35,328 nucleotides of DNA from Candidatus Poribacteria bacterium (GCA_022823085.1 JAJDXV010000166.1:1-35328); one strand, 5' to 3'; counted from the stretch's first letter, positions 14,106 to 23,496 are shown. Program-made: numbers and translations. Notes: generated by a model not told the origin, from the sequence alone.

Positions 14106-16619
14106 CTATTTGATTATCAAGAGCTTGCGCGTGGCGGTGAATTCGCCTGCTGTGAGGGTGTAGAAATAGACACCACTTGCGACGGGTTCGCCGCTCCCGT
14201 TTTTACCATCCCAATACGCCGCCCGGTGCTTGCTCTGATAAACACCCGCTGGCTGATGCCCTAACGTCAACGAGCGAACTGTGCTACCGCTGACATCGTG
14301 GATCGTCAATGTTACCACTGCACCTTTTGATAAATGGTACGGTATCCACGTTTCGGGATTGAACGGGTTCGGATAGTTCGGTAGCAGTGCTGTTGTGTCG
14401 GGGACTTCCTGCCTTTCTGCAAGCAGGTGCAGGAGCTCTTTAAGCAGCGGCATCCACTTTCCGAACTGAGCATCGTCGGTTGCGAGGTGCTTTGCATCTG
14501 CGAAGGCAGCGGCGACGTTGCGATAAGCGACACCTGCAAATCGCGCATGCTGAGATGTACCGAAATGTGCGGGTGCCTCGGCGACCCCTTCAATGGCGTT
14601 TGCCTGTTCCACGACGGCTTCTAACACGACTTGCATATCATCTATAGAAAGAACGCCAGCATTGCCTGCGGCATCGATTGCTTGGGCGACAGCGGTAAGG
14701 TCAGATAGATCAACGGTGCCATCGGCGTTGACATCCGCGTCGATACTGACACCATCAGGTACCTGTGTCCCATAAAAGAGTGCCACAATTGCGAGGTCTA
14801 TGACCGTTACCTGTCCATCGGCATTGACATCCACAGGGTCGTCGGATACAGGAGGTTCAGGGTCTACAGGAGGTTCAGGGTCAGGTGGTGGATCTGAAGA
14901 CACTATTTGTGGAATGGCGAGGGCGATACCAGTAGGCGTTCTGAGGCCTGTTGTGACGATGTCTTCGATGTTAGAACCGTCAAGGTCGGCGCGCTGGATC
15001 GTATCCGTGCCGGAATCTGTCCAGTATATTTTACCAGCTTCTGGGTCTACTGCGATGCCTGTTGGTGTTCTGAGTCCAGTCGTGACGATGTCTTCAATAT
15101 TAGAACCGTCGAGGTTGGCGCGTTGGATTTTATCCGTGCCGGAGTCCGTCCAGTACATTTTGCCAGCCAAAAGGTCTAATGCAATGCTGGTAGGTGTTCT
15201 CAACCCCTCTGTGACAAGGTCTTGGATATTAGTCCCGTCAAAGTTTACTCGCTGGATTTTATTCGTGCCGGAGTCTGTCCAATATATTTTGCCCAAGTGC
15301 GGGTCGTAAGCGTCTAATGCGATGTCGGTAGGTGTTCTGAGACCCGTTGTGACGATGTCAATAACATCAGTGGGGACGACGTTAGGACTCGTTAGGGATG
15401 CGCGCTGTATTTTATCCGTTCCGGAGTCTATCCAGTACAGGCTGCCCCATTCCGTGTCTACTGCGATGCCTGTTGGTGTTCCGAGTCCAGTTGTGATGAT
15501 GTCTTCGATGTTGGAACCGTCGAGGTTTGCCCATTGTATTGTATCCGTGCCGGAGTCTGTCCAGTACACTTTGCTCCAGTTCGAGTCGTACGCGATGCCT
15601 GTTGGTGTTCCGAGTCCGGTTGTGACGATGTCTTGGACGTTAGAGCCGTCGGCACTCGCGCCTTGGATTGTATCCGTGCTGGAGTCTGTCCAGTAAACGT
15701 AGGTCGGTTCCACTACGGGCGGTTCCACTACCGGTAGATACTGCTGGATTTCAGGGACGATGTGCGACATCAAAGTTCCGGCATTGAATTGTGGTACACC
15801 AAAGAGGCTCCAAGCGGAGTGATGGATCGCAATAACGCCTGTTCCGTCCTTCAGGAAAACCGGCGATCCAGAAGAACCGCTCTCGGAGTCTGCCAGATAC
15901 GCCAGCCCGAATGGTACCTCAAGGAGTGGATGCCCTACTGGAATATCGATAATTTCAGAGTTGCGCCGGACGATCTCTTTGGACCTGGCAGCTGGGTGCT
16001 GAATAATTTTGACACTCTGAGTGGAGTCTACGACAGTGGTTGTATCAAGTTCAAGCCATCCGTAAGTATTCCCGATAGGCGCGTTGAGTCTGAGGAGCGC
16101 GTAGTCCTTCGGCTCATCCATTCTTAAAATTTCTGACACGCGAGCAGTGAGGCCACCAAATGTTGGATCATCATCGCGTTCCTGATAATAATTCATGAAA
16201 ATGGCAGCACCATCAAGCGAAAGGAGTCCCTGTTCGTCATGAATGCAGTGGTGGTTCGTCATAAACAGATCGGGACCGACGAGGAAACCAGTACAGATCC
16301 AGAATCGGCTCGGATTTGCCCGCTGGGGTACAAGAAACCAACCGACTTTGGTGCCAAGGATGTAGTCCTGACTATCTGTCGGGAGGTCCCGCATTTTCTC
16401 AAAGTCTGGGTCACCGAGGATAGAATCAGGTATTCTTTCATATTCGGCGTTGCCTTGTATATAGCCTGGGCCGTCAGGGGTTGGGAACTCAAAATTGCCT
16501 TCTGCGATAATTTTTTCGATGTCGATAGGCTCGCCGTTTTCATCGGCGAAGGTGTTTGTGAAACAGAAGATGGAACTGAGCAGTAAGATGAACAGCAACA
16601 AGTGAAGTTTTTTGACCAT
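14106..16619 (-). CDS. Secreted trypsin-like protease fused to YWTD propeller, dockerin-like and FlgD-like C-terminal domains
   Basis: An 837-residue exported protein. Signal peptide: residues 1-25 (KKLHLLLFILLLSSIFCF). Residues ~85-295 are a trypsin-like serine protease with H124 (MTNHHC), D172 (PKDYALL) and S250 (SGSSGSPVF). Residues ~308-575 are six YWTD-type repeats, enough for a six-bladed LDL-receptor-like propeller. A Pro-rich linker leads to two dockerin-like calcium loops (DVNADGQVTVIDLAI and DVNADGTVDLSDL). Residues ~747-837 form a FlgD-Ig-like/type-A-sorting-like tail (YPNPFNPETWIPY ... GVYFYTLTAG). The ATG at 16619 has AAGGAG nine bases upstream; longer readings run into a MITE-1 fragment. 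It should be cell-surface or secreted. The protease could also be inactive; its substrate is unknown. Confidence 0.88.
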   Translation of the reverse strand: MVKKLHLLLFILLLSSIFCFTNTFADENGEPIDIEKIIAEGNFEFPTPDGPGYIQGNAEYERIPDSILGDPDFEKMRDLPTDSQDYILGTKVGWFLVPQRANPSRFWICTGFLVGPDLFMTNHHCIHDEQGLLSLDGAAIFMNYYQERDDDPTFGGLTARVSEILRMDEPKDYALLRLNAPIGNTYGWLELDTTTVVDSTQSVKIIQHPAARSKEIVRRNSEIIDIPVGHPLLEVPFGLAYLADSESGSSGSPVFLKDGTGVIAIHHSAWSLFGVPQFNAGTLMSHIVPEIQQYLPVVEPPVVEPTYVYWTDSSTDTIQGASADGSNVQDIVTTGLGTPTGIAYDSNWSKVYWTDSGTDTIQWANLDGSNIEDIITTGLGTPTGIAVDTEWGSLYWIDSGTDKIQRASLTSPNVVPTDVIDIVTTGLRTPTDIALDAYDPHLGKIYWTDSGTNKIQRVNFDGTNIQDLVTEGLRTPTSIALDLLAGKMYWTDSGTDKIQRANLDGSNIEDIVTTGLRTPTGIAVDPEAGKIYWTDSGTDTIQRADLDGSNIEDIVTTGLRTPTGIALAIPQIVSSDPPPDPEPPVDPEPPVSDDPVDVNADGQVTVIDLAIVALFYGTQVPDGVSIDADVNADGTVDLSDLTAVAQAIDAAGNAGVLSIDDMQVVLEAVVEQANAIEGVAEAPAHFGTSQHARFAGVAYRNVAAAFADAKHLATDDAQFGKWMPLLKELLHLLAERQEVPDTTALLPNYPNPFNPETWIPYHLSKGAVVTLTIHDVSGSTVRSLTLGHQPAGVYQSKHRAAYWDGKNGSGEPVASGVYFYTLTAGEFTATRKLLIIK
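14925..15698 (-). repeat. Tandem ~126-bp repeats encoding six YWTD propeller blades
   Basis: Six in-frame units each encode YW(T/I)DSGTD-x-IQ... followed by TGLRTPT-type segments. The DNA units are similar enough to permit copy-number change by recombination. The third unit carries an extra ~8 residues and the last lacks part of its end. Confidence 0.85.
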
Positions 16620-16637
16620 TTTATTCTCCTTTTTTCT

Positions 16638-16717
16638 TAGATGAGATTTCTCGGAATACACAGCCTTCTGGTGGCACAAACTACCTTGTTTTCGTCCAAT
16701 AAGTGCGGAAAACCATA
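16638..16717. repeat. MITE-1 fragment just upstream of the trypsin-propeller gene
   Basis: It begins in the internal TAGATGAGATTTCTCGG block and runs into the divergent right half (CTACCTTG ... CCAATAAGTGCGG) shared with 11865-12000. Neither terminus remains. The fragment starts 8 bp beyond the Shine-Dalgarno sequence of the minus-strand gene, so it forms part of its 5' leader or promoter. Confidence 0.7.
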
Positions 16718-17032
16718 CTGTTTTTGATGAGACACAAACCCACGCACCCATTGACAAAATAGCACCTTAAAAGGTAGCAAAGAACTTCTACAGACCTTTG
16801 AGACGAAAAGGCAGCCAAAACCACGATTTCTATCGCTTTTTCCAGCACGAAAGATGCCTTGAAAAGTGAATGCCGAGTTACGATAAGGGTTTCAAAGGTC
16901 TGGTGTTGTGATTTGAGACCTTTTAAACCCTTTTGAAAGCAGATAGGGACTGGGATTGATAACCTTTCATTGATCAACTGGATCCCGATGTGCTTGGACA
17001 AAAACAAGGAAACTAACAGTTTGTGGTACAAA

Positions 17033-17245
17033 GAATTTTGACTGCAGTCTGTTCTGTTAGATGAGATTTCTCCGAATACATAGCGTTCCTGTACCACAAT
17101 CTAACAGATTGTGGTACAAAAGAGCATCATCAGCCTGTTCTGTTAGATGAAATTTGTCTGAAAACACAATGTTCTGGCAGCACAAACTGGGAAGTTTTGC
17201 GGCGTACTCGCCCAGATGCGAAGTGCATCGTGGTACAAAAGAGCG
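17033..17245. repeat. Two tandem partial MITE-1 copies, the second with a 32-nt insert
   Basis: The first (17033-17130) keeps the perfect central hairpin ACCACAATCT-AAC-AGATTGTGGT but lacks both termini. The second (17131-17245) has the hairpin region interrupted by a 32-nt insert (17198-17229) also found in the copy at 35189. Both continue to the GGTACAAAAGAGC block. Confidence 0.75.
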
Positions 17246-17251
17246 GCAGCT

Positions 17252-17400
17252 GTTGGGTTTCGCTATACCTATCTACCCGAACGCTTCATTGGCTTTACCG
17301 CTTAACCCAACCTACGTCAACAGTTGAATGTATGGTAAAAATTACAATAATTCGGCGAGGATACAACCCTCGCCTGCAGTTCGGTTGGGAAACCGAACCT
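17252..17400. repeat. Cluster of inverted repeats
   Basis: Three palindromes follow one another. GTTGGGTT (17252-17259) pairs with AACCCAAC (17304-17311). GGCGAGG (17354-17360) pairs with CCTCGCC (17368-17374) around a 7-nt loop. GTTCGGTT pairs with AACCGAAC around GGGA (17379-17398). The last is the same sequence family as the perfect hairpin at 25255-25288, so these are dispersed small repeats. Confidence 0.7.
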
Positions 17401-17424
17401 ACCGGACCGGGGTCTGATAACGAT

Positions 17425-17459
17425 AAAAAAAGCGGTGGACAGGGTATCCACCGCTTTTT
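17425..17459 (-). terminator. Rho-independent terminator of the giant surface-protein gene
   Basis: GCGGTGGA and TCCACCGC form an 8-bp GC-rich stem, extended by A/T pairs, with a 7-nt loop; on the minus strand it is followed by a run of T. It lies 50 bp beyond the stop codon at 17510. The flanking A and T runs could allow termination on both strands. Confidence 0.88.
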
Positions 17460-17509
17460 GGTCGGTTAGTTCGTCGGTTATCTTCATCCCTGAATAACCG
17501 AGTTGTTGC

Positions 17510-20500
17510 TTATTGCAACGCTTTTAGTCCACCCCATGTCGTTGTGAGTTTACCGACTACAGAGATGTTACCACGCAGGTGTGTTGTCTTTAAGGTCGTG
17601 ACATCACCGTCGAGGGATACATCTTGAATCTGGTAGTAGTAGACGACATTGGGTTTCGCAGATGTGTCAACGAACTCGTAAGCGTTCTTTTCACTCGTTG
17701 TACCTTTACCTGCGATCAATTTCGTGTTAAGTTTCGTGAATTCACCGTCTAAGGCTTCGCTACGAAGGATGTTGAATCCTGCGTTGTCTAACTCAGATTC
17801 GGTGACCCAACGGACGACGACTTCACCCGTCGCAAGACGTTCGGGACGGAACTTCGATAACGAGACCGGAAGCACGCCACCAACGACATGACCTGGGCTA
17901 CCGAGATCGCTAACGTGTCCGTAATAGGTCGCATCAAGCGTTCTACCTATCTGCTTACTCATATCGAAAAGCTTCCAAGCACCCTGTTGCATTCCCGGAA
18001 CAGCGCCCATGCTACCTGATACACGAACCAGAGAGACACGGTTGTTATCATCATCCATAGTTGCCGGCAGTTCCCAAGCGATTGGCTCGAAGGACTGAGC
18101 GTCTGGACGACGATTATTTGCCGGTGCTGCACCGAGATTACCAATCGTCTCAACGTGGTGATAGACGTTATCCTTTTCCCACGCTTCAACCTTTATCTGG
18201 AACCCATAAGGATTCAGTAGCAACTGACTAGCCCTTCTACCGACCGTATGGATACGATCATTAGGAAGATTGGTAGTGTTGCGACCAGAACGTGCAACAA
18301 TCAGATACGGCTGTCTGGGTGGGATAACATCAGCGTCAAGCGTGAATGATATAGACAGATCACCATCGAATGAACCAGCCGCACCATCTGCACTATCCTG
18401 GTCGTGGTTCGTGATAGTGATTCGCCATTTATTGACACTGACACCGTTCGTAGTGGATGTATTGTAGAGCTCAATCCACTCTGGCACATTTCGAGGACCC
18501 ACCGAAGGCATCACTTCGTTAACGATTATCGAACTACGTGCGACAGTATCGTGTTTGTGGTGCCTGGGGTCTGCGCTATCTGGATGTCCTGGTGTTCCAC
18601 CATTCTCGGCAACCGGCTCGGCATTCCGTTTATAGCCGATACCTGTCCAACCGATATCACGGAACGCTGCATCATCAACGTGATCCCTATCCGTCCGTGA
18701 TCTCTTTGTCCCATCAGTGCCAGCATGCTGACGACGATGGACGGTCCCATTATTAAACTCATTTCGGTACCACGGCGCCCCGAAGTTATGCAGGGGCCAG
18801 AGGTTCGTGAACAGAGCGGCAGTATCAACCTTTAAGCCATTATCTGGCACATAACCTGCGATGTCTCTGATGTTGTTATCTTTGACAGCAAGGCCCGGAT
18901 CATCAGGTTTGCCGTTCCGATCCTGGCGATTTCGCAGGATCAGCACAAAGTCACCATCAGGCATTTCATTGAAAGTTGACGCAACCATATAGCGTGCCGA
19001 GTTCTCGTTAACACCACGCACATAGTTTGCTTCACCCGGTTTCGCAGGTGTCCAAGTATTTCTGGCACCGAAATTCCAACCCGCGGCTAACGGATGGTTC
19101 GGATCGCCTGTCGGATCGCTCTTAACGACGAGCAGAATACCACCCGCAGGAACGTTCCGATCTGCACCTGTGAAATCAATGAGGTCAACATCGTTATGCC
19201 CGGGTTGATTAGCCCCTTTAGTGGTTACCATCGTGACTTCATAGTTCTTGAGGTTAACGTTGCCACCAGAGACGTTTTTAAGTTCAATCCACTCGTAATC
19301 TGGATTGCTGTGGTTACCAATCTCGTTGAAGATGATTGGGGCACGAAAAACATTCGTCGTGGTGATAGTTGGCACGTTAGTGCGCTCTTTCATACCGGGG
19401 GTGCCTCTATGGTTCGTTGCATAGAGTTCAGTGGATTTCGTCCAACGGCTCGCTTGATGTCCCGGCTCACCTTCGTTGTTCCGGTACATGGAGATAAACT
19501 CTACCATACCCGTGCCATCAGCAGCACCGCTGTTCCCGTTCTGACCTTTACCGATCACCCAATCAGCACCGCCATCAACGACATTACTGATACGGTCGGT
19601 CTCTTCAGCCAGAGCAGGACGCCCTTCTTTATAGGCGAGCGTGATGCCTGAAATCTCGAAATTCTTACCAGATCGGTTGTGGAGTTCAATCCACTGTTCT
19701 GACGTATAAGCCGCATTACCGACATTACGTTCATCAACAGCCCACATCACTTCGCTGAAGACGACCTGGAGTCGTGTTGCTCCGGTTACCTTGAGCTGCA
19801 ACGTGCCACCTACGTCAAACAACCTTTCGAGATTTGGCATATCTGCCCACTCAAGCAGGGCAGGATTGGCAGTACCAAAGTTCGGTACGTTATCTGCATC
19901 TCGAACAATAACGAGGTATTTACCAGCATTAAGCATGCGACCAGGCGTTGCTCCTGCAGGGGGTTTAATCGTATGACTAAGTGTGCCACTTGCAATAGTG
20001 TCTGATACTGCTATCACGACTTCCGTAACACCATCATCGGGTTGAATAACGACAGTCCAAACGGTACCATCCGTATTTTTCCCAGGTGCACCAACAACTG
20101 AGCCACCCGTAACCGTAAGGTCATCGGCTGTTAACGCATCTACTGCTTTCGAGAACGTGAGCGTAGCCGTGAACAGACCAGAAAGATCCAGGTCCGGGGG
20201 TGTCGTAACCGCCACTGTAGGATTGGCATCTTCAGGAGTAATAGTTTCACTTACAGCACTTGACGCTGCGCCTGTACCTACACTGTTTGTTGCAGCGACT
20301 GTGAACGCGTAGTCACCGGCTGACAGCATACCTGTTGTATACATCCTGTCAGTGGTGTCATCGTCATCCGTAACTGCGGTACCGTCCATCATCACAACAT
20401 AACCCGTGATAGCCGTACCACCCGTTTTGGCGGGAGCATCCCACGTTAGCGAGATAGTATTGGCAGTTTGGTCTGCTGTTGCGGCAACATTACCGGGAGC

Positions 20501-22816
20501 CCCGGGAACTATTGCTGCTATTTGTATGATGAACTTCAGAGAAGCAGTGTCACCTTCTTCATCCGTTGCAGTGTAGGTATAAACCGTCGCATCCTGTGCT
20601 GCTGTGGGAGTTCCACTCAACAAGCGAGAGTCATCATCAAACGTTAACCCGTCAGGCAGATTTTCCAGCTCGTAAGTGATTTCGTTATTATCGCCATCGG
20701 GATCATCCGCCTGCGGCAAGATTTGTGCTGTGATCGCTGTGTCTACTGTAGCAGCTATCGTCGCAATCGTCGTACTACCAAACGTTGGCGGTATATTGTC
20801 TGTAGTCGTTGGAGGGGCTGGAAGTGTTGCCGAGGCCTCGGGACTCGTCGCCGAACCTTTTGAATTCGTCGCAGTAACCGTAAACGTGTAGGCACCCGGT
20901 GCAAGGCTCGTGATCTCTAAGGTCGTCTCCGATCCTGCATCATGCTGCGCAGTCACAACGCCAGTTTGATTCACGGTATAAGTGACAGCCAAACCGCCTG
21001 GGTCTGCTGGTGCATTCCACGCCAACGTGATCTTCTTATTAACGGCATCCGGTGTCGCACTTGTGATAGCGGGCACGGTCGGTGCTGCCGTTGGAACCAT
21101 GTACGCACCACTCATGTCACTTTCATCGCTGTCGCCTGTCTCATTCATAGCGATAACGCCGAAAGTGAACTCCATTCCACGATCCGCTATGGGCACAGGA
21201 CCCACTTCATAACTCGTACCAGTAATTTCAGTTGTGCTTGGGTCATCGTCGGGGAACGTCTTAACCAACGTCCCGTTCAAATACTTCTTTATAGTATACC
21301 CGGTGATATCATCGCCACCAGTATCATCAGGTGCCGTCCAGCTGACATCAATCACGAGATCGTCATCTGAATTTTTCATAGCACTTGGTGCTGCAGGTTT
21401 CGCAGGCGAGAGTATCGGAATCGTTACTGAACTTGCCTCACTTGCTTCACTCATACCCGTGCTATAATTAGCCCTAACTTTGAAAGTGAACTCCGTTCCA
21501 CGATCGGCCGCCATCTTCGTTACTTGATGACTCGTCCCATCAATATCATCCTGAACCACGCTGTCGTCTTCACCGTCTAATAGGGTATAATTGGCGACAG
21601 CAGAAGCACTACCATCAGTAGGTGCTGCCCAACTGACATCAATCTTGAGGCTATTCGCGTGGTCAGTGGCACTGTTTAGCATAGCTGTTGGTGCCGCAGG
21701 TGCTGCGCCGGCGGTAGTCGTGATATCGAAGGTCAACGTAGCATCATCAGTACTTGCGTCCTTATCACTGGCAGTCCACGTAAATTCGGTCTCAGCCATC
21801 ACGCCTGTGATAGTCCCCTCAATATAATACCGCATCCCAGCTTCACCTGGTAGCGCGCCGTGCTGTAGGCTCAATCCATCAGGTAAATCTGGCGTGCCAT
21901 CAGTCGCTGGCGTCAGTTCATGAGTCAACATATCCCCATCAGCATCTGTAGCTACCGGCAGTAGCACATAGGCGTTTGTGCCATCCATAAGTGTTGTGCC
22001 AACCATCTCCGAGATATCATCAATTTCTGCAGTAGCTGCGAACGCAGGAGAACTAGACATGCTTACAGTAACCGTAAACTCCAGTTCAGGTTGACCACTA
22101 TCGGCACCGATACCAGGAGAACTATTCTCGGTGGCTCTGTAGACGTACTCGGTCGCTGGTAGCACCGTAGCCCGACCAACGAGCGACTGATTAGCACCAG
22201 TAAATGTTAGTCCAGCAATAGTGGTGACCGCAGTAGATCTAGCAGTATCAGATGCTAAGAATAACTCATACGTGAGATCACCGCCGATGCCATTCGTCGC
22301 TGTCGGCAAAGTTTCTGATACTATATCACCAACTTTAACTGTTATATCGTTAATCGTCTTGGTACCAAACGAAATGTCTGTAACGACAGTAATGGTGAAA
22401 TCTATCATGTCTGTATCAGTTTCGCTATCACTATCAGTGGCTGTAACAACATACCTGAAACTTAGTGCATCACCTACCAAAGTCGGTGTCCCCGAGATCA
22501 ACCGAGTAGCCTCAGCATAACTCAGACCTAAGTCAGTAACCAAGTCAGCACCATCGCTAATCGCCGTAAGAGTATCGTCAGCATTTACTAAATTGAGTAC
22601 ATAGGTGAGAGTATCAGCAGCTTCAGTAGAAGTAGCCGTAGGCAATCCTATCGGCGTGATAAGTTTCTGCACAGTAAACGTCTGATCATCAACACTGTCA
22701 TCAAACGTAACAGTGCCTACTGCTTCAGCAGTCCCAGGGATCAGGAACGCAAACCCCGCAATCATTAAAACAATCAAACTTGCTAAGGAAAATGTCAATC
22801 GATTTGACAATTGCAT
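17510..22816 (-). CDS. Giant secreted multidomain surface protein (Ig-like, fibronectin III, three lamin-tail domains)
   Basis: This 1768-residue protein has a signal peptide (LTFSLASLIVLMIAGFAFL). Residues ~35-370 are repeated putative-Ig/cadherin-like modules (TLTYELFLAS, LTFTGANQSLVGRAT). From ~375 there are at least four fibronectin type III modules (DVSWTAPDDTGGDDITGYTI, LAWNAPADPGG, LTWDAPAKTGGTAITGY). About 895-975 is an Ig-like segment with FTATLTFSKAVDALTADDL. Three lamin-tail domains follow (SEQWIELHNRSGKNFEI, NPDYEWIELKNVSGG, NVPEWIELYNTSTTNG) at about 1030, 1180 and 1480. The last ~110 residues are a conserved terminal module (VRWVTESELDNAGFNILRS, VYYYQIQDVSLDG). SD AAGGAG precedes ATG. 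Calcium-dependent adhesion or matrix formation is plausible but unproven. A structured leader lies upstream. Confidence 0.9.
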   Translation of the reverse strand: MQLSNRLTFSLASLIVLMIAGFAFLIPGTAEAVGTVTFDDSVDDQTFTVQKLITPIGLPTATSTEAADTLTYVLNLVNADDTLTAISDGADLVTDLGLSYAEATRLISGTPTLVGDALSFRYVVTATDSDSETDTDMIDFTITVVTDISFGTKTINDITVKVGDIVSETLPTATNGIGGDLTYELFLASDTARSTAVTTIAGLTFTGANQSLVGRATVLPATEYVYRATENSSPGIGADSGQPELEFTVTVSMSSSPAFAATAEIDDISEMVGTTLMDGTNAYVLLPVATDADGDMLTHELTPATDGTPDLPDGLSLQHGALPGEAGMRYYIEGTITGVMAETEFTWTASDKDASTDDATLTFDITTTAGAAPAAPTAMLNSATDHANSLKIDVSWAAPTDGSASAVANYTLLDGEDDSVVQDDIDGTSHQVTKMAADRGTEFTFKVRANYSTGMSEASEASSVTIPILSPAKPAAPSAMKNSDDDLVIDVSWTAPDDTGGDDITGYTIKKYLNGTLVKTFPDDDPSTTEITGTSYEVGPVPIADRGMEFTFGVIAMNETGDSDESDMSGAYMVPTAAPTVPAITSATPDAVNKKITLAWNAPADPGGLAVTYTVNQTGVVTAQHDAGSETTLEITSLAPGAYTFTVTATNSKGSATSPEASATLPAPPTTTDNIPPTFGSTTIATIAATVDTAITAQILPQADDPDGDNNEITYELENLPDGLTFDDDSRLLSGTPTAAQDATVYTYTATDEEGDTASLKFIIQIAAIVPGAPGNVAATADQTANTISLTWDAPAKTGGTAITGYVVMMDGTAVTDDDDTTDRMYTTGMLSAGDYAFTVAATNSVGTGAASSAVSETITPEDANPTVAVTTPPDLDLSGLFTATLTFSKAVDALTADDLTVTGGSVVGAPGKNTDGTVWTVVIQPDDGVTEVVIAVSDTIASGTLSHTIKPPAGATPGRMLNAGKYLVIVRDADNVPNFGTANPALLEWADMPNLERLFDVGGTLQLKVTGATRLQVVFSEVMWAVDERNVGNAAYTSEQWIELHNRSGKNFEISGITLAYKEGRPALAEETDRISNVVDGGADWVIGKGQNGNSGAADGTGMVEFISMYRNNEGEPGHQASRWTKSTELYATNHRGTPGMKERTNVPTITTTNVFRAPIIFNEIGNHSNPDYEWIELKNVSGGNVNLKNYEVTMVTTKGANQPGHNDVDLIDFTGADRNVPAGGILLVVKSDPTGDPNHPLAAGWNFGARNTWTPAKPGEANYVRGVNENSARYMVASTFNEMPDGDFVLILRNRQDRNGKPDDPGLAVKDNNIRDIAGYVPDNGLKVDTAALFTNLWPLHNFGAPWYRNEFNNGTVHRRQHAGTDGTKRSRTDRDHVDDAAFRDIGWTGIGYKRNAEPVAENGGTPGHPDSADPRHHKHDTVARSSIIVNEVMPSVGPRNVPEWIELYNTSTTNGVSVNKWRITITNHDQDSADGAAGSFDGDLSISFTLDADVIPPRQPYLIVARSGRNTTNLPNDRIHTVGRRASQLLLNPYGFQIKVEAWEKDNVYHHVETIGNLGAAPANNRRPDAQSFEPIAWELPATMDDDNNRVSLVRVSGSMGAVPGMQQGAWKLFDMSKQIGRTLDATYYGHVSDLGSPGHVVGGVLPVSLSKFRPERLATGEVVVRWVTESELDNAGFNILRSEALDGEFTKLNTKLIAGKGTTSEKNAYEFVDTSAKPNVVYYYQIQDVSLDGDVTTLKTTHLRGNISVVGKLTTTWGGLKALQ

Positions 22817-22937
22817 TTATGTATTCTCCTTATTGAAATTGAAAAAAGTTAAGTTAAAGTTAAAAATGTTAAAAATAAAGAAGAATGGAACTCTTCAAAC
22901 ATCTCTCCTATCTTCTTTAGATTGAACCTAACTTTAT

Positions 22938-23065
22938 GCTACGTTATCCGTAGCAACAACGAGTTGTTTCTCACCACTGCCTTTTACGATTGCAGCGGTG
23001 TTGCTCATTTTAAATTCTTGTCAGAAATCGGGTTTGCACCCGTGCGAGAAAGTTGCTTCGGCAAC
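22938..23065 (-). promoter_or_regulatory. Hairpin-rich candidate leader RNA upstream of the giant surface-protein gene
   Basis: Read on the minus strand, five stems occur in ~130 nt: GTTGC-CGAA-GCAAC (23052-23065), CGGGT-GCAA-ACCCG with a GNRA tetraloop (23029-23042), CACCGCTGC ... GCAGTGGTG (22972-23000; one pair is G-U only on this strand), AACAAC-TC-GTTGTT (22955-22968) and GCTACG-GATAA-CGTAGC (22938-22954). An alternative 7-bp outer stem, AGCAACA/TGTTGCT (22952-22958 with 22999-23005), competes with the last two, as in switches. It sits 122 bp before the ATG at 22816. I recognise no known riboswitch class. The first stem would suit the plus strand better (C-UUCG-G). Confidence 0.45.
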
Positions 23066-23375
23066 GCTAAGTATAAGGACTTGTTATCCTATGCTCTTGC
23101 CGTTTCATTCGTTGAGGGATTATTTACACGTGCTGTGGAGGTGTTTCGTTCGAGTTTTAATTGGTAACGCACGGTAAACCCTCCTGACGAAAATCGTGTA
23201 AAAAATGAACTTTGCAACTCTTACGCTATTTATTATATTACATAATACGTTAAACGTTAGATTCGGAAGATGATAGGGGCGCTCGTGAGATCGCTCTGTT
23301 TACGGCAGGTTTTAGGATTGTTTTACATTTATATAGGAGGTAGGGCGGTAGGACTTACGCGGATTGAACAGAGAA

Positions 23376-23496
23376 CAGGACTTACGCAATTTTGACGATA
23401 GCCAGTTTTTTTCGCGGATATTTCTCGGAAAACACAGCGTTCTTGGGGCACAGACTAACAGTCTATGCTACAAAAGAGAAGCATGCGTAAGTCCTA
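23376..23496. mobile_element. MITE-1 intact copy d
   Basis: AGGACTTACGCA starts at 23377 and TGCGTAAGTCCT ends at 23495. A 6-bp direct repeat AGAGAA flanks it (23370-23375 and 23497-23502). The left flank itself contains a 27-bp remnant of another MITE-1 end (23350-23376), so one element has inserted beside the stub of an older one. It is nearly identical to the copy at 30234-30355. Confidence 0.92.

Larger units (their letters stand above)
16620..17509. other. Gene-free repeat region (890 bp)
   Basis: The gap contains MITE-1 fragments (16638-16717 and 17033-17245), several inverted repeats (17252-17400) and the terminator of the large surface protein (17425-17459), listed separately. The stretch 16740-17030 shows no repeat match and no convincing gene. 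It is open in one minus-strand frame but the translation resembles nothing and overlaps MITE sequence. Confidence 0.55.

Noticed and set aside
14800..15696. Plus-strand reading frames opposite the YWTD repeats
   Set aside because: They arise from the periodic codons of the repeat on the other strand; the product is low-complexity.
14106..16757. Longer start of the trypsin-propeller gene at 16757
   Set aside because: The extra 46 residues are encoded by MITE-1 fragment sequence, the signal peptide begins at residue 47 of that reading, and AAGGAG supports ATG 16619.
16681..17097. Minus-strand frame of 138 codons in the intergenic region
   Set aside because: It begins and ends in MITE-1 sequence and its translation shows no familiar domain.
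22922..23167. Plus-strand 81-codon frame in the leader region
   Set aside because: The translation lacks domain or signal features and the DNA is better explained as hairpins on the minus strand.
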